This document shows, one piece after another, positions 9,007 to 17,806 of a stretch of 64,000 nucleotides of DNA. Each line of letters begins with the position of its first letter. Within the stretch, counting starts at the first letter, position 1. The notes beneath the pieces are model-generated. The model saw nothing but the letters and a program-made list of their open reading frames with translations, was not told the origin of the DNA and did no database searches. The translations under genes and the position numbers were made by a program. Source of the stretch: Saccharopolyspora gloriosae (lineage in GTDB: Bacteria; Actinomycetota; Actinomycetes; Mycobacteriales; Pseudonocardiaceae); contig NZ_JACHIV010000001.1 of assembly GCF_014203325.1 (NCBI RefSeq), positions 2,047,501 through 2,111,500 on the forward strand, read 5' to 3'.

Positions 9007-10026
9007 TCAGGCGGTGAAGCGCAGGACCGGCAGCATCGCGTACTCGTCGGCGTCCTCGGGTGCCTCGGCGGCGCAGTCCGCGAGGCGCGCGCGGAGGTCG
9101 GCCGCGTCCAGGTCGGTGCCGATCAGCACCAGCGCCGTGCGGTGCGCTTCGCCGCTCGACCACGGCGCGCGGTGGAATCGCACGTAGTTGCCCACGGTGT
9201 GGAGCAGGAACTTCTGCCGGTGCCCGGGAATTCCGAAGTGGACGGTGCCTTTCATGCGGTAGAGGCCGCTGGGCCGGTCGTCCAGGAAGCCCATCAACGC
9301 CCGCGGGTCCAGCGGCCGGTCCGAGGTGAATTCCACGCTCTGGTAGGCGGAATGCGCGTGCTCGGAGCAGTCGTGCTCGGCGAGGAGGTCCGTGAAGGAC
9401 AGTTGCCGCGGGCCGGTGTCGGCGGGCCGTTCCGGATGGTCGAACAGGAACGCCGGATCCACCTGGCCGCGCACCGCCTCCAGCACCGGGGCGCCGGGCG
9501 CTTCGGCGTCCACCGTCGCGCGCAGCGCGGCGAGCTCGTCCGCCGACACGCGGTCGACCTTGTTCAGCACCACCGCGTCGGCGTAGCGCAGGTGCGCGGC
9601 GAACTCCGGATGGCGCCGGCGGGTGGCGTCGAACTCGACGGCGTCCACCACCTCCACCAGCCCGCCGTAGCCGGTGTTCGGGTCCTCCCCGGCCAGCAGC
9701 ATCCGGATCAGCTCGCGCGGATCGGCGAGACCGCTGCACTCCACGACGATCACGTCGATGCCCGCGCTCGGCTCCGCCAGCCGCGCCAGCATGGCGTCCA
9801 GGCCGCTCGCGTCGACCGCGCAGCACAGGCAGCCGTTGCCCAGCGACACCATCGAGTCGACCTGGCCGGCCACGTTCATCGCGTCGATGTTGATGCTGCC
9901 GAAGTCGTTGACGACCACGCCGATCCGGGTGCCGCCCGCGGTGGCGAGCAGGTGGTTGAGCAGCGTCGTCTTGCCCGACCCGAGGAAGCCCGCGACCAGC
10001 ACCACCGGGATCTGCCTGCCTGCCAC
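9007..10026 (-). CDS. COG0523 GTPase (CobW/ZNG1-type metallochaperone)
   Basis: A G3E-family GTPase of 339 aa thought to insert or traffic metal ions. It shows the Walker A motif GFLGSGKT (13-20), the family-defining GNGCLCC (CxCC, residues 66-69), the Glu-rich switch region VVVECSGLADP, the NKVD specificity motif, and a C-terminal CobW domain with KGTVHFGIPGHRQKF. The GTG start has GAGAGGA 6 nt upstream. COG0523 proteins are often zinc-regulated, but no clear Zur box is seen. It diverges from the molybdenum aldehyde oxidoreductase operon. A role in metal supply for nearby metalloenzymes is only a guess. Confidence 0.85.
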   Translation of the reverse strand: MAGRQIPVVLVAGFLGSGKTTLLNHLLATAGGTRIGVVVNDFGSINIDAMNVAGQVDSMVSLGNGCLCCAVDASGLDAMLARLAEPSAGIDVIVVECSGLADPRELIRMLLAGEDPNTGYGGLVEVVDAVEFDATRRRHPEFAAHLRYADAVVLNKVDRVSADELAALRATVDAEAPGAPVLEAVRGQVDPAFLFDHPERPADTGPRQLSFTDLLAEHDCSEHAHSAYQSVEFTSDRPLDPRALMGFLDDRPSGLYRMKGTVHFGIPGHRQKFLLHTVGNYVRFHRAPWSSGEAHRTALVLIGTDLDAADLRARLADCAAEAPEDADEYAMLPVLRFTA

Positions 10027-10309
10027 GGAATTCCTCTCAGGATGAGCTGCGCAGTGGTTGAGAACTCGCCGCCGGCGGGGCGCAGGCCGTGCTGCGCGAA
10101 CCCGCCCCCGCCGAACCTACCGGGGGCGCCACGAGCGGTCTCGGAGGGTGGGCATGGCGCACCTAGGACATTTCGACCCTGGTAGCGCCCGCGCGCCGCG
10201 CAGCACAGTGGGGACGTCCCGGCTCGTGCACGCGGCCCGGCGACCTGTTGCCCACACTCGCCGCCGGTCGAACGCGGCGGCGAGCGCACGCGAGGAGTGT
10301 GACCCGACG

Positions 10310-10885
10310 ATGACCGGCGATCCCACCACCACCGACCTGGTGCTCCACGTGAACGGGCAGGCCCTGCCCATGACCGTCGACAACCGGGTGACCCTGCTCG
10401 ACGCGCTGCGGGAGCACGCGGGGCTGACCGGAGCGAAGAAGGGCTGCGACCACGGGCAGTGCGGTGCCTGCACGGTGCTAGTCGACGGCAGGCGGGCCAA
10501 CGGCTGCCTGCTGTTGGCGGTGGCGGCCGAAGGCCGTGCGGTCACCACCGTCGAAGGCGTCGGCGCGGCGCGGGACGACGCAGACCCGGACTTCGTCGAA
10601 GACCTGCACCCGCTGCAGCGCGCGTTCCTGGAACGTGACGGTTTCCAATGCGGCTACTGCACTCCGGGGCAGATCTGCTCGGCGATCGGCGCGCTCACCG
10701 AAGCCGACGAGGGCTGGCCGAGCCACGTCACCGCCGACGTCGCCGACGGCGTCGCGGACGCGGCGGCCCTCGACGACGCCGAGGTGCGGGAGCGGATGAG
10801 CGGCAACCTGTGCCGCTGCGGTGCCTACGCGGGCATCCGCGCAGCCGTCCTCGACGTCGCCGCACAGGTGGAGGCGCACCGATGA
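10310..10885 (+). CDS. paoA: Aldehyde oxidoreductase [2Fe-2S] subunit (PaoA-like)
   Basis: The iron-sulfur subunit (191 aa) of a xanthine-oxidase-family enzyme. The N-terminal plant-type ferredoxin cluster ligands are in CDHGQCGAC with a later Cys (NGCLLL); the C-terminal four-helix cluster ligands are in CGYCTPGQ and CRCGAY. Unlike Escherichia coli PaoA there is no twin-arginine signal peptide, so the enzyme is expected in the cytoplasm. ATG 10310 follows GAGGAG at some distance. The stop overlaps the next start (ATGA), indicating coupled translation with the FAD subunit. It passes electrons from the molybdenum centre to FAD. Confidence 0.9.
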   Translation: MTGDPTTTDLVLHVNGQALPMTVDNRVTLLDALREHAGLTGAKKGCDHGQCGACTVLVDGRRANGCLLLAVAAEGRAVTTVEGVGAARDDADPDFVEDLHPLQRAFLERDGFQCGYCTPGQICSAIGALTEADEGWPSHVTADVADGVADAAALDDAEVRERMSGNLCRCGAYAGIRAAVLDVAAQVEAHR

Positions 10886-11877
10886 GGCCGTTCAGCTACG
10901 CCCGCGCCACCGACGTCGCCACCGCCTCCCTCGCCGCGCAACGACCCGGCGCGATGCTGCTCGGCGGCGGCACGAACCTCGTGGACCTGATGAAGCTCGA
11001 CGTGCTGCGCCCGAGCGCGCTGGTCGACGTCACCGAGCTCGGCCTGGACCGCATCGAGCACGGGGCCGACGGCGGCGTGCGCATCGGAGCCGGGGTGCGC
11101 AACAGCGACCTGGCCGGGGACGTGGAGATCCGCCGGCGGTTCCCGCTGATCGCCGAGGCGGTGCTCGCGGGAGCCTCCGGCCAGGTGCGTTCGATGGCCA
11201 CCACGGCGGGCAACCTGGTGCAGCGCACGAGGTGCCGGTACTTCCAGGACACCACCAAGCCCTGCAACAAGCGGGAACCGGGCTCGGGCTGCCCCGCGAT
11301 CGTGGGCGCGCACCGCGACCTCGCGGTGATCGGCACCTCCGACTCGTGCGTGGCCTCGCACCCGTCGGACCTGGCGGTGGCGCTGTCCGCGCTGGACGCG
11401 GCGGTGCACGTGCGGCGCGCGGACGGCGCCGAGCAGCGCTACCCGCTCGACGACTTCTACCGGCTGCCCGGCACCACCCCGCAGCGGGAGACCGTGCTGG
11501 AACCGGGCGACCTGATCACCGCGGTGTCCCTGCCCGCCCCACCGGAGGGGGCGCGGATGCGGTACCGCAAGGTCCGGGACCGGGCGTCGTTCGCGTTCGC
11601 CGTGGTGTCGGTGGCCGTGTCGCTGACCTCGCGCGCCGATGGGTCGCTCATCGGGCTCAGCGCCGCTTTCGGGGGAGTGGCGCCGAAGCCGTGGCGGGCG
11701 CGGGCCGTCGAACCAGCGCTGCGGGGGCGGCGACCGGACGCGGAGCTGCTGCGCGCCGCTGGTCGCGCCGAGTTCGCCGACGCCCGGCCGCTGCCGCGCA
11801 ACGAGTTCAAGATCGACCTGGCTGCCGACGTGCTCGCCGCCGTCGTCGCCGATCTCGGCGGAGGTGCCGCGCGATGA
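10882..11877 (+). CDS. paoB: Aldehyde oxidoreductase FAD subunit (PaoB-like)
   Basis: The FAD-binding subunit (331 aa) of the PaoABC-type enzyme. The flavin-binding stretch LLGGGTNLVDLMK and the second site TTAGNLVQRTRC are clear. The insert with Cys in RTRCRYFQD, PCNKREPGSGC and a later Cys matches the extra [4Fe-4S] cluster that distinguishes PaoB from other family members. The CO-dehydrogenase flavoprotein C-terminal domain follows (YRKVRDRASFAFAVVSVA). It overlaps both neighbours by 4 bp (ATGA), so the three subunits are made together. Confidence 0.9.
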   Translation: MRPFSYARATDVATASLAAQRPGAMLLGGGTNLVDLMKLDVLRPSALVDVTELGLDRIEHGADGGVRIGAGVRNSDLAGDVEIRRRFPLIAEAVLAGASGQVRSMATTAGNLVQRTRCRYFQDTTKPCNKREPGSGCPAIVGAHRDLAVIGTSDSCVASHPSDLAVALSALDAAVHVRRADGAEQRYPLDDFYRLPGTTPQRETVLEPGDLITAVSLPAPPEGARMRYRKVRDRASFAFAVVSVAVSLTSRADGSLIGLSAAFGGVAPKPWRARAVEPALRGRRPDAELLRAAGRAEFADARPLPRNEFKIDLAADVLAAVVADLGGGAAR

Positions 11878-13964
11878 CCACGGTCGAACGAGCCGCTGGC
11901 GCAGGCCTGCGCCGCAGCGAAGGACGGGCGAAGGTCACCGGCCAGGCCACCTACTCGTCGGAGTGGCGAATGCAGGACGCCGCCTACGCCTGGCCCGTCA
12001 CCGCCACCATCGCGCGCGGGCGCATCGGCGCGATGGACCTCGGCGCGGCGCTGACCGTGCCCGGAGTGCTGGCCGCAATGGAACCCGGAGCGGCGGGGCG
12101 CTTGGTGCGCGGGGCCAACCCGGAGACGTGGATCCTGCAGGACCACGAGGTGCGGTTCCGCGGCCAGATCATCGGCGCCGTCGTCGCCACCTCGGCGGAG
12201 GCGGCGCGGGAAGCGGCGTCGCTGGTGCGCGTCGACTACGAGCAGCAGCCGCACCAAGTGCTGCTGGACCCGGACCGGGAGCTGGAGACGACGCCGACGG
12301 TGAACGCCGGATACCCCTCCACCACCGACCGGGGCGACGTGGACGCGGCGTGGAACTCGGCGCCCGCCCGGATCGCCGCGACGTACTCGACGCCCGCCGA
12401 GCACACGAGCTCGCTGGAGCCCTACGCCACCATCGCGCGCTGGGACGGCGAGGAGCTGACGCTCTACAACTCCGATCAGGGGCCTGCCGTGTCGGCCCCG
12501 GAGTTCGCGGCGCTGTTCGGCCTGCCCGAGGGCGGGGTGCGGGTCGTCGCCGAGCACATCGGTGGCGGCTTCGGCGCGAAGGCGTTCCCCCGCTCCGTCC
12601 CGGTGCTGGCCGGGCTCGCCGCGAAACTGGTGCGGCGGCCGGTGAAAGTGGTCGCGACCCGCAAGCAGATGTTCAGCCTCGCCGGGCACCGCACCCCGAC
12701 AGTGCAGCACGTGCGGCTCGCCGCCGACACCTCGGGGGCGCTCACCGCGGTGGACCACGAGGCGATCATGCACACCTCGCGCTACGGGGAGTTCATCGAG
12801 CAGACCGCCACCGTGGCCCGGGTGATGTACCGGACGCCGAACCTGCGCACCGCGCACCGCGTGCAGCGGGTGGACCTGCCGACACCCGGCCCGATGCGGG
12901 CTCCGGGGGAGATGCCGGGCCTGTTCGCGCTCGAATCCGCGATGGACGAGCTGGCGCACGAGCTGGACGTGGACCCGATCGAGCTGCGGGTGCGCAACGA
13001 ACCGGACGTGGAACCCGACTCGGGACTGCCGTTCAGCAGCCGCAACCTGGTGAGCTGCCTGCGCGACGGCGCGCGGCGCTTCGGCTGGGACGGCCGGGAC
13101 CGGACACCCGGCGTGCGCCGGGAGGGGCGCTGGCTGCTCGGCACCGGAGTGGCGGCGTCCAGCTTCCCCGCGTTCGCGCTGCCCTCGTCGGCGACGGCGT
13201 TGGCCGAGCAGGACGGCACGTTCACCGTGCGGATCGCCGCGGCGGACATCGGGACCGGCGCGCGCACCGCGCTGCTGCAGCTGGCCGCCGACGAGCTCGG
13301 CGTGCCACCCGAGCGCGTGGTGGTGCAGGTGGGGCGCAGTGCGTACGGACCGGCGCCGTTCGCGGGCGGATCGGCGGGCACCGCCTCCTGGAGCTGGGCG
13401 ATGATCAAGACGATCCGATCGCTGCTCGCGGACCTCGACGAGCGCGGCGGCGTCATCCCTGACGGCGGGCTCGCGGCCACCGCGGACACCACCGAGGACA
13501 TCGCAGGCAGGTCGAAGCTGTCCCGGCACGCGTTCGGCGCTCAGTTCGCCGCGGTGCGCGTGGACGCCGACAGCGGTGAGGCGCGGGTGGACCGGCTGCT
13601 GGGCGTGTTCGCCGCCGGGCGCATCGTCAACCCCCGGACCGCGCGGTCGCAGCTGCTGGGCGGCATGGTGATGGGCCTGTCGATCGCACTGCTCGAACGG
13701 GGCGAGATCGACCCGGTGCACGGCGCTTTCGTCAACGACGACCTGGCGAGCTACCACGTCGCGGCGAACGCCGACGTCGGCGCGATCGAAGCGCACTGGA
13801 TCGACGAGCACGACGACGAGCTGAATCCGGCCGGGGTGAAGGGGATCGGCGAGATCGGCACCACCGGAACGGCCGCCGCCATCGCCAACGCCGTCCACCA
13901 CGCCACCGGCACCCGGCACCGCCACCTCCCGCTGACGCTCGACCGCCTCCGCAACACCTCCTGA
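11874..13964 (+). CDS. paoC: Aldehyde oxidoreductase molybdenum subunit (PaoC-like)
   Basis: The catalytic subunit (696 aa) with two molybdopterin-binding domains. Motifs include the aldehyde oxidase a/b-hammerhead start (GRAKVTGQATYSSEW), GGGFGAKAF in the first Mo-binding domain, MRAPGEMPG, and GIGEIG near the C-terminus, which carries the catalytic glutamate. PaoABC enzymes oxidise aromatic aldehydes to acids, which would suit the aldehyde produced by the hydroxycinnamate genes 8 kb upstream; that link is inference. No PaoD-type cofactor-insertion chaperone follows. The operon ends at a stem-loop at 13993-14016. Confidence 0.9.
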   Translation: MTTVERAAGAGLRRSEGRAKVTGQATYSSEWRMQDAAYAWPVTATIARGRIGAMDLGAALTVPGVLAAMEPGAAGRLVRGANPETWILQDHEVRFRGQIIGAVVATSAEAAREAASLVRVDYEQQPHQVLLDPDRELETTPTVNAGYPSTTDRGDVDAAWNSAPARIAATYSTPAEHTSSLEPYATIARWDGEELTLYNSDQGPAVSAPEFAALFGLPEGGVRVVAEHIGGGFGAKAFPRSVPVLAGLAAKLVRRPVKVVATRKQMFSLAGHRTPTVQHVRLAADTSGALTAVDHEAIMHTSRYGEFIEQTATVARVMYRTPNLRTAHRVQRVDLPTPGPMRAPGEMPGLFALESAMDELAHELDVDPIELRVRNEPDVEPDSGLPFSSRNLVSCLRDGARRFGWDGRDRTPGVRREGRWLLGTGVAASSFPAFALPSSATALAEQDGTFTVRIAAADIGTGARTALLQLAADELGVPPERVVVQVGRSAYGPAPFAGGSAGTASWSWAMIKTIRSLLADLDERGGVIPDGGLAATADTTEDIAGRSKLSRHAFGAQFAAVRVDADSGEARVDRLLGVFAAGRIVNPRTARSQLLGGMVMGLSIALLERGEIDPVHGAFVNDDLASYHVAANADVGAIEAHWIDEHDDELNPAGVKGIGEIGTTGTAAAIANAVHHATGTRHRHLPLTLDRLRNTS

Positions 13965-13992
13965 TCCGCGCACGGGGCTCGGCGTGCCCTCA

Positions 13993-14016
13993 CCGGACGC
14001 CCGGCGCGGTGTCCGG
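13993..14016 (+). terminator. Stem-loop after paoC
   Basis: CCGGACGCC and GGTGTCCGG form a 9-bp stem (one G-T pair) with a 6-nt loop, 29 bp past the paoC stop. No T-run follows, as is usual for GC-rich actinobacterial terminators. Confidence 0.55.
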
Positions 14017-14054
14017 CGACGTGACTTTCCGCGCCCGCGACCTGCTTCGGATTT

Positions 14055-14084
14055 TCACCCGCCCCTGCGCGAGTTCGCGAGAAA
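14055..14084 (+). repeat. Family C repeat, copy C1
   Basis: TTCACCCGCCCCTGCGCGAG followed by TTCGCGAGAAA recurs almost unchanged at 34927-34957. Its core resembles the TTTCTCGCGAA palindromes near 28736 and 28848. Non-coding, between paoC and the SDR gene. Confidence 0.6.
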
Positions 14085-14386
14085 GGGGCGCACACCAGGG
14101 GAAACGGCATCACGATCGCGGAGGTGTGCGCGGGGCGGAGTCATTGCTCGCCGGGGGGGGGGCACCGGACGAGGGGCGGTGAGGTCGCGCGGATCGTTCG
14201 TGACTCGTCGCGCCGGGTGTTCGATCTCGGCGTGGCGGAGTCGTCGAGTTCCGGGCTGCGCACGACACTCGGGAGGTGGCCGTTTTCAGCATGTGACAAC
14301 GCTGGTTGGTCGGGAGCGGGCGGCGCGGCAGCATTCGGGTCATCCGGCTCGGGTGGGCCGGGTCACAGCGAACGGGAGGGCACCTC

Positions 14387-15181
14387 ATGGCCGCATCGGC
14401 AACGACGCCGCGGGTAGCGCTGGTCACCGGAGCAGGGCAAGGAATCGGCCGGAGCATCGCGCTGCGGCTCGCCGCCGACGGGCTGGACGTCGCGGTCAAC
14501 GACATCCCGTCGAACGCGGAGGCGCTGCGGGCCGTCGCCGCCGAGATCGAGTCCGCCGGGCACCGGGCCACGACGGTGCTCGCCGACGTGTCCGACCCGG
14601 TGGCCGTGGACGAGATGGTCGAGCAGGTCGCGACGGACCTCGGCAAGCTGGACGTGATGATCGCGAACGCCGGGATCGCGCACGTCAAACCGCTGCTGGA
14701 GGTCACTCCGGACGAGTTCGACCACCTGATGTCGATCAACCTGCGCGGCGTGCACCTGTGCTACACCGCCGCCGCCAAGCGGATGATCGCCCAAGGCGGT
14801 GGCGGCAAGATCATCGGTGCGTGTTCGATCGTCGGGTACCGCCCCTTCCCGCTGCTGGGGCCGTACTCGGCGTCGAAGTGGGCGGTGCGGGGGCTCACCC
14901 AGGCGGCGGCGATGGAGTGGGCGCAGCACGGCATCACCGTCAACGCCTACTGCCCCGGCATCGTGGGCACCGCGATGTGGGACCACATCGATGAGAAGCT
15001 CGCGGAGAACGAGGGCCTGCGCAAGGGCGCGGCGATCGACAAGTACTCCGAGCTGATCCACCTCGGCCGGGTGTCGGTGCCCGAGGACGTGGCGAAGTTC
15101 GTCTCCTACCTCGCCTCGCCCGACTCCGACTACATGACCGGCCAGTCCGTGATGATCGACGGTGGCATCCAGTTCTCCTGA
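14387..15181 (+). CDS. Acetoin/diacetyl reductase-type short-chain dehydrogenase
   Basis: A classical SDR of 264 aa with the NAD-binding motif TGAGQGIG (about residues 13-20), NAGIAH, a catalytic Ser followed by YSASK (Tyr-x-x-x-Lys), and CPGIVGTAMW. The C-terminal pattern LGRVSVPEDVAKFVSYLASPDSDYMTGQS closely matches meso-2,3-butanediol dehydrogenase/diacetyl reductases (BudC type) as I recall them, so reduction of diacetyl or acetoin is the best guess. ATG 14387 is selected for GGGAGGG 6 nt upstream; ATG 14306 would add a 27-residue basic stretch. It is followed by hairpin repeat B1. Confidence 0.8.
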   Translation: MAASATTPRVALVTGAGQGIGRSIALRLAADGLDVAVNDIPSNAEALRAVAAEIESAGHRATTVLADVSDPVAVDEMVEQVATDLGKLDVMIANAGIAHVKPLLEVTPDEFDHLMSINLRGVHLCYTAAAKRMIAQGGGGKIIGACSIVGYRPFPLLGPYSASKWAVRGLTQAAAMEWAQHGITVNAYCPGIVGTAMWDHIDEKLAENEGLRKGAAIDKYSELIHLGRVSVPEDVAKFVSYLASPDSDYMTGQSVMIDGGIQFS

Positions 15182-15198
15182 CCCGTCGAATCCGGCCG

Positions 15199-15247
15199 AG
15201 TGAACGGACCGTTCGTCCAACCAGATCGGACGAACGGTCCGTTCACT
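15199..15247. repeat. Family B hairpin, copy B1
   Basis: A 49-bp element. AGTGAACGGACCGTTCGTCC pairs perfectly with its reverse complement across a 9-nt loop (20-bp stem). It lies 18 bp past the SDR stop in a convergent gap. Probably a bidirectional transcription end. Confidence 0.85.
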
Positions 15248-15293
15248 CGAACCCCCGAGGCTCCAGCGGCGGTGTTCGCGCCGCTCCGGAAGG

Positions 15294-15342
15294 AGTGAAC
15301 GGACCGTTTGCCCAACGGGATTGGACGAACGGTCCGTTCACT
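15294..15342. repeat. Family B hairpin, copy B2
   Basis: Same 49-bp layout as B1 but the left arm reads CGTTTGCCC, giving one G-T pair and one mismatch. Its right end contains the TGA stop codon of the minus-strand CPBP gene (15338-15340). Confidence 0.85.
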
Positions 15343-16252
15343 CCGCGGATTCGGCTCGCCGGAAGGTGCGGGAGAGGCCGGAGCGGCGGAAGAGGCGATC
15401 GATCCACCAGGTGTAGAGCACCGTCAGGATCGTGATCGGCAGCACCTGCCATGCTGAGAAGTCGCCCGCCTGCTCCAGTCCCGGCACGCCCTGCGTCGAA
15501 TCCAGCAGCACGGCGCTGACGTTGTTCACCACGTGCAGCGCGATGGCGGCCTCCAAACCACCGGTGCGGATCGTCAGCCAGCTCATCGCCATCGCGGTCA
15601 CGAACAGGTCGGCGATCACCAGCGGGTCGTCGTACTCGTGCAGGACCACGAACAGCAGCGCCGCGAGCACCGCGCCCGGCCACGGGGTGCGCAGCCAGGA
15701 AGCGAAGCCCTGCAGCAGGAATCCGCGGCACAGGTACTCCTCGGCGGCGGCTTGGAACGGCACCACCGCCAGCGTGATCAGCGCGAGCAGCAGGTAGTGC
15801 GGCCAGCCGGGCCACCCGGCCAGGTCCGGTGTCGAGCCGCGCGCCAGGTCGAACGCGAGGACGGCGGCGTACCCGAGCAGCGCCCACCCCGCGCAGCGCC
15901 ACATCCACCGCCACCGCAACCGTCCGTCCACACTGGACAATTTGCCGACCGGGCGGCCGTGCACCCAGCGAGCCGTGACCAGCACCGCGGGCAGCAGCGC
16001 GGCGACCGACAGCATCATCGCCCCGTACTCCCAGGTCGGGTCGGTGAACCCGAAGTCGTCCATCTCGACGCCGTTCAACGCGGCCAGCCCGATCAGCGCC
16101 CCGGCCACCACGAGCGCGAAGGCGCCGGCCAGCACCGGGAGCAGCACGAACCCGAGCAGGGGGCGCCACCAGCGGTGCCGGGAGGTGCGCTGCAACAGGT
16201 GGTACGGAACGGCTTCCATCGGGGTGGTCGGCGGCTGCTGCTCTTGAAGCAT
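15338..16252 (-). CDS. CPBP-family intramembrane metalloprotease
   Basis: A polytopic membrane protein (304 aa, about eight hydrophobic segments) of the CPBP/CAAX-protease-like Abi family. The putative catalytic motifs are AAEEYLCRGFLLQ (EExxxR), a histidine in VVLHEYDD, and HVVNN. Family members process prenylated or membrane proteins or protect against bacteriocins; the substrate here is unknown. ATG 16252 has GAGG 6 nt upstream; GTG 16264 would place that site inside the gene. The final codons read GAG-TGA, where the TGA belongs to hairpin B2. Divergent from the two-component system. Confidence 0.82.
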   Translation of the reverse strand: MLQEQQPPTTPMEAVPYHLLQRTSRHRWWRPLLGFVLLPVLAGAFALVVAGALIGLAALNGVEMDDFGFTDPTWEYGAMMLSVAALLPAVLVTARWVHGRPVGKLSSVDGRLRWRWMWRCAGWALLGYAAVLAFDLARGSTPDLAGWPGWPHYLLLALITLAVVPFQAAAEEYLCRGFLLQGFASWLRTPWPGAVLAALLFVVLHEYDDPLVIADLFVTAMAMSWLTIRTGGLEAAIALHVVNNVSAVLLDSTQGVPGLEQAGDFSAWQVLPITILTVLYTWWIDRLFRRSGLSRTFRRAESAE

Positions 16253-16404
16253 CTGAATCCTCACGTCGAACGGTCCTGATCGACGCTAGTGGCGCGGGCC
16301 CGGTCCGCTCTGCCGCCGACCGGCCACGACCGGTGGCCGATCGGCCACGGATCACTGGCCGCCCGGTGCTACCGGTCCAGGCGGGGTGCGGCAAGAATGT
16401 CGTT

Positions 16405-17799
16405 GTGCTCTGGGAGAAATTCGCGCGGATTCCGTCCGCTGTGGCCGCTGAGGCGGACGAGATCCGCGCCGCCGTGCGCGCCGCGCCCCGCCGCACGGTG
16501 GTGCTGGAGTCGGTGTGCTTCGTGCTGCTGCTGGCGGACGGGCCGTTCAGCGCGGCCGTGGTGCGGTTCGATCCGCCGCCGCTGCCCGTCACCCTGCTCA
16601 GCGCGCTGTTCGCCGCCGTGCTCGTGCTCGCGCGCAGGAGGTGGCCGGTCGGCGCGCTGGTGATGAGTCCCCTGCTGGTCACGGGTGGTGCCGTGATCGC
16701 CGGGTTGATCGCGTCGATGATCGTCGCGTTCACCGCGGCCAGGCGGGTGCGGTGGGACCGGCGGCTGTGGTCCGCGGTGCTGTTCGCGGTCGTGGCGCGG
16801 GCGGTGCTCTCGACGCTGGTCGAATCCCCCGCCGCGACGCCGGGCGAGCTGGCCGGGCTGCACGTGACGGTGCTCGCGGTCGAGCTGGTGCTGCCGATGA
16901 TCGCGGGGGCCCTGCTCGGGGAGCGGCAGCCGCTGGTGCGACTGCTGCGGGAGCGCAACGACTACCTGGAGCAGGCCCGCCACCTCACCGCCGAGCAGGC
17001 CCGTTCCGCGGAGCGGACGAGCATCGCGGGCGAGATGCACGACATGCTCGGCCACCGGCTCTCGCTGCTGTCGTTGCACGCCGGGGCGTTGGAGCTGTCC
17101 GCGGCGAAGGAGACGCCGAAGCTCGGCGACCAGGCGACGTTCGTGCGCACCACCGCGGGGGAGGCGCTCACCGAACTCCGCGAGATCCTCGGCGTCCTGC
17201 GGTCCGGAACGGACGAGCCGCACCACGCGCTCGACGAGCGCAGCGGCCGTCGCGGCGACGTCGAACACCTCGTCGCGGAGTCGCGGGCCGCGGGGCTGCC
17301 CGTGTCGCTGGACTGGCGCGGCGCGGACCTCGACGAAGCGGACCCGCGGACTCGGCACGCCGTGCACCGCATCGTGCGGGAAGGGCTCACCAACGCGCAC
17401 AAGCACGCGCCGGGAGCGTCCACCGTGGTCGAGGTGACCGCGTCGGACCCGATCCAGGTCCGCGTCGAGAACGGTCCGGGCGAGGGCGCGAACCGGCACG
17501 CGCCCGGACTGCGCAGCGGCCTCGCCGGGTTGGAGGAACGCGCCAGGATGCTCGGCGGTGCGCTCGCGGGTGCCGCCGCACCGGGCGGCGGGTTCGCGCT
17601 CACGGCGGAATTGCCCGCGCGGCCACCGGTGTCCGCGCCGCGGCAGGACACCGGGCCGGTGCGGGAGCCGCCGCCGGTGCTCGACGCCGACGTGCTGACG
17701 TTGCCGCGCGCCGTCGGCGCCGGATGCCTGCTGGTGTTCCTGGGGCTGCTGATGTTGCTGGCGGTGGCGGTCCTGGTGGCCGCCGCCTTCTACGGGTGA
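16405..17799 (+). CDS. NarL-system sensor histidine kinase
   Basis: A HisKA_3-type kinase of 464 aa. Residues about 31-175 hold several hydrophobic segments forming the membrane sensor, followed by a dimerisation helix with phospho-acceptor His212 in GEMHDMLGHRLSLL. The ATPase domain (VREGLTNAHKHAPG, then LAGLEERARMLGG) follows, and an extra C-terminal transmembrane segment sits at about 440-464. The start at GTG 16405 is a judgement: AAGAAT lies just upstream with no ribosome-binding site, suggesting leaderless translation. The response regulator follows 7 bp later. The signal is unknown. Confidence 0.85.
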   Translation: MLWEKFARIPSAVAAEADEIRAAVRAAPRRTVVLESVCFVLLLADGPFSAAVVRFDPPPLPVTLLSALFAAVLVLARRRWPVGALVMSPLLVTGGAVIAGLIASMIVAFTAARRVRWDRRLWSAVLFAVVARAVLSTLVESPAATPGELAGLHVTVLAVELVLPMIAGALLGERQPLVRLLRERNDYLEQARHLTAEQARSAERTSIAGEMHDMLGHRLSLLSLHAGALELSAAKETPKLGDQATFVRTTAGEALTELREILGVLRSGTDEPHHALDERSGRRGDVEHLVAESRAAGLPVSLDWRGADLDEADPRTRHAVHRIVREGLTNAHKHAPGASTVVEVTASDPIQVRVENGPGEGANRHAPGLRSGLAGLEERARMLGGALAGAAAPGGGFALTAELPARPPVSAPRQDTGPVREPPPVLDADVLTLPRAVGAGCLLVFLGLLMLLAVAVLVAAAFYG

Positions 17800-17806
17800 C
17801 GTTACG

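Larger units (their letters stand above)
13965..14386. other. Intergenic region between paoC and SDR gene
   Basis: A 422-bp gap holding the paoC stem-loop, family C copy C1 and a run of ten G at 14153-14162. No coding frame is convincing. The promoter of the downstream SDR gene is expected here; GGGAGGG at 14374-14380 is its ribosome-binding site. Confidence 0.55.
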
